A stretch of 34,810 bases of DNA from DASRGL01 sp035651115 (GTDB taxonomy: Bacteria > Armatimonadota > Chthonomonadetes > Chthonomonadales > Chthonomonadaceae), in assembly GCA_035651115.1 (NCBI GenBank), contig DASRGL010000605.1, forward strand, positions 1 to 34,810, written 5' to 3'. Under the pieces are notes generated by a model, which was given only the letters and a program-made list of their open reading frames with translations, searched no databases and was not told where the DNA came from. Positions within the stretch are counted from its first letter, which is position 1. Each line of letters starts with the position of its first letter. The translations under genes and the position numbers were made by a program. Positions 34,595 to 34,810 of the stretch are shown piece after piece.

Positions 34595-34810
34595 TCAGTT
34601 TGCGCTTTGTCTCTGCTTTTCCTGTTCCATCTTCTCGCGCAGTTGGGGAGGATACCAACCGGTAGAGGGATAGTCCAGGCCATGCGCGTCCGCCATCCGG
34701 TTGAGCAGGGAAAATATCCCCACTTCCAGGGCAGCTTCCCATATCTGCTCGTCGGTCCAGCCGGCGTCACGCATCGCCTGCACATCGGCGTCCTGGGTGC
34801 GCGCGGAGTT
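34595..34810 (-). CDS. AhpD/CMD-like protein, C-terminal part (partial)
   Basis: Only the C-terminal 71 residues are in the window; the frame runs off the right edge. MRDAGWTDEQIWEAALEVGI followed by FSLLNRMADAHGLDYP is the end of carboxymuconolactone-decarboxylase/AhpD-type (peroxidase-related) proteins, where 'T.eQi.Ea.....f.nR.a...g' is usual. The active-site CxxC would be upstream, outside the window. The product is likely a cytoplasmic antioxidant or decarboxylase. It is followed by a 184-base gap with a promoter for the GH36-like gene, so the two are probably separate units. Confidence 0.7.
   Translation of the reverse strand, partial: NSARTQDADVQAMRDAGWTDEQIWEAALEVGIFSLLNRMADAHGLDYPSTGWYPPQLREKMEQEKQRQSAN

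Overview
The window looks like a chromosome segment of an Armatimonadota bacterium, or a close relative. The evidence is two DUF1559-type prepilin-like proteins with the near-invariant FTLIELLVVIAIIAILAA start, a DUF1552 Tat-exported protein, PEP-CTERM proteins, and GC-rich DNA full of short palindromic repeats. An LptD-like outer-membrane protein, a lipoprotein signal and PEP-CTERM proteins point to a diderm cell. The phylum call is inference from gene content; no rRNA gene is present.

Layout. 1-1,600: tail of an ASPIC/UnbV protein, a strong terminator, a PEP-CTERM protein and a small secreted Ig-like protein with a structured leader and a sigma-54-like promoter. 1,605-6,870 (minus): HerA-like ATPase, LptD-like protein and glycyl-tRNA synthetase, separated by palindromic repeats. 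7,047-11,155: a GntR/LacI hybrid regulator, then two DUF1559 pseudopilins, each preceded by a long-range paired leader followed by a second hairpin, and a 51-residue membrane protein. 11,367-15,144: a DUF1552 protein with an 82-bp MITE-like element (14-bp perfect terminal repeats, 8-bp direct repeats) beside its ribosome-binding site, then accB and homoserine dehydrogenase. 15,182-16,831: a minus-strand array of 18 tRNA genes, many of them structurally odd. 17,322-23,093 (minus): an electron-transfer operon, etfB-etfA-membrane FeS oxidoreductase-acyl-CoA dehydrogenase, which should pass electrons from acyl-CoA oxidation to the quinone pool. 23,265-24,823: lipoprotein MsrA and an RraA-family protein. 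25,114-28,786: a PilX-like protein, a secreted repeat protein and another PEP-CTERM protein. 29,097-34,810: an MFS transporter, a truncated Tat-signal ORF, a TPR protein, a GH36-like glycosidase and the end of an AhpD-like protein.

The most unusual items are (1) the tRNA array, especially three tRNAs with leucine anticodons but short (class I) variable loops; (2) the two pseudopilin leader RNAs of similar architecture, one with three competing pairings; (3) the small MITE with target duplication; (4) a palindromic repeat family, one inverted pair of which is inserted in frame between the two ferredoxin-type clusters of the EMO-like oxidoreductase. All calls were made by eye; no homology or folding program was run.
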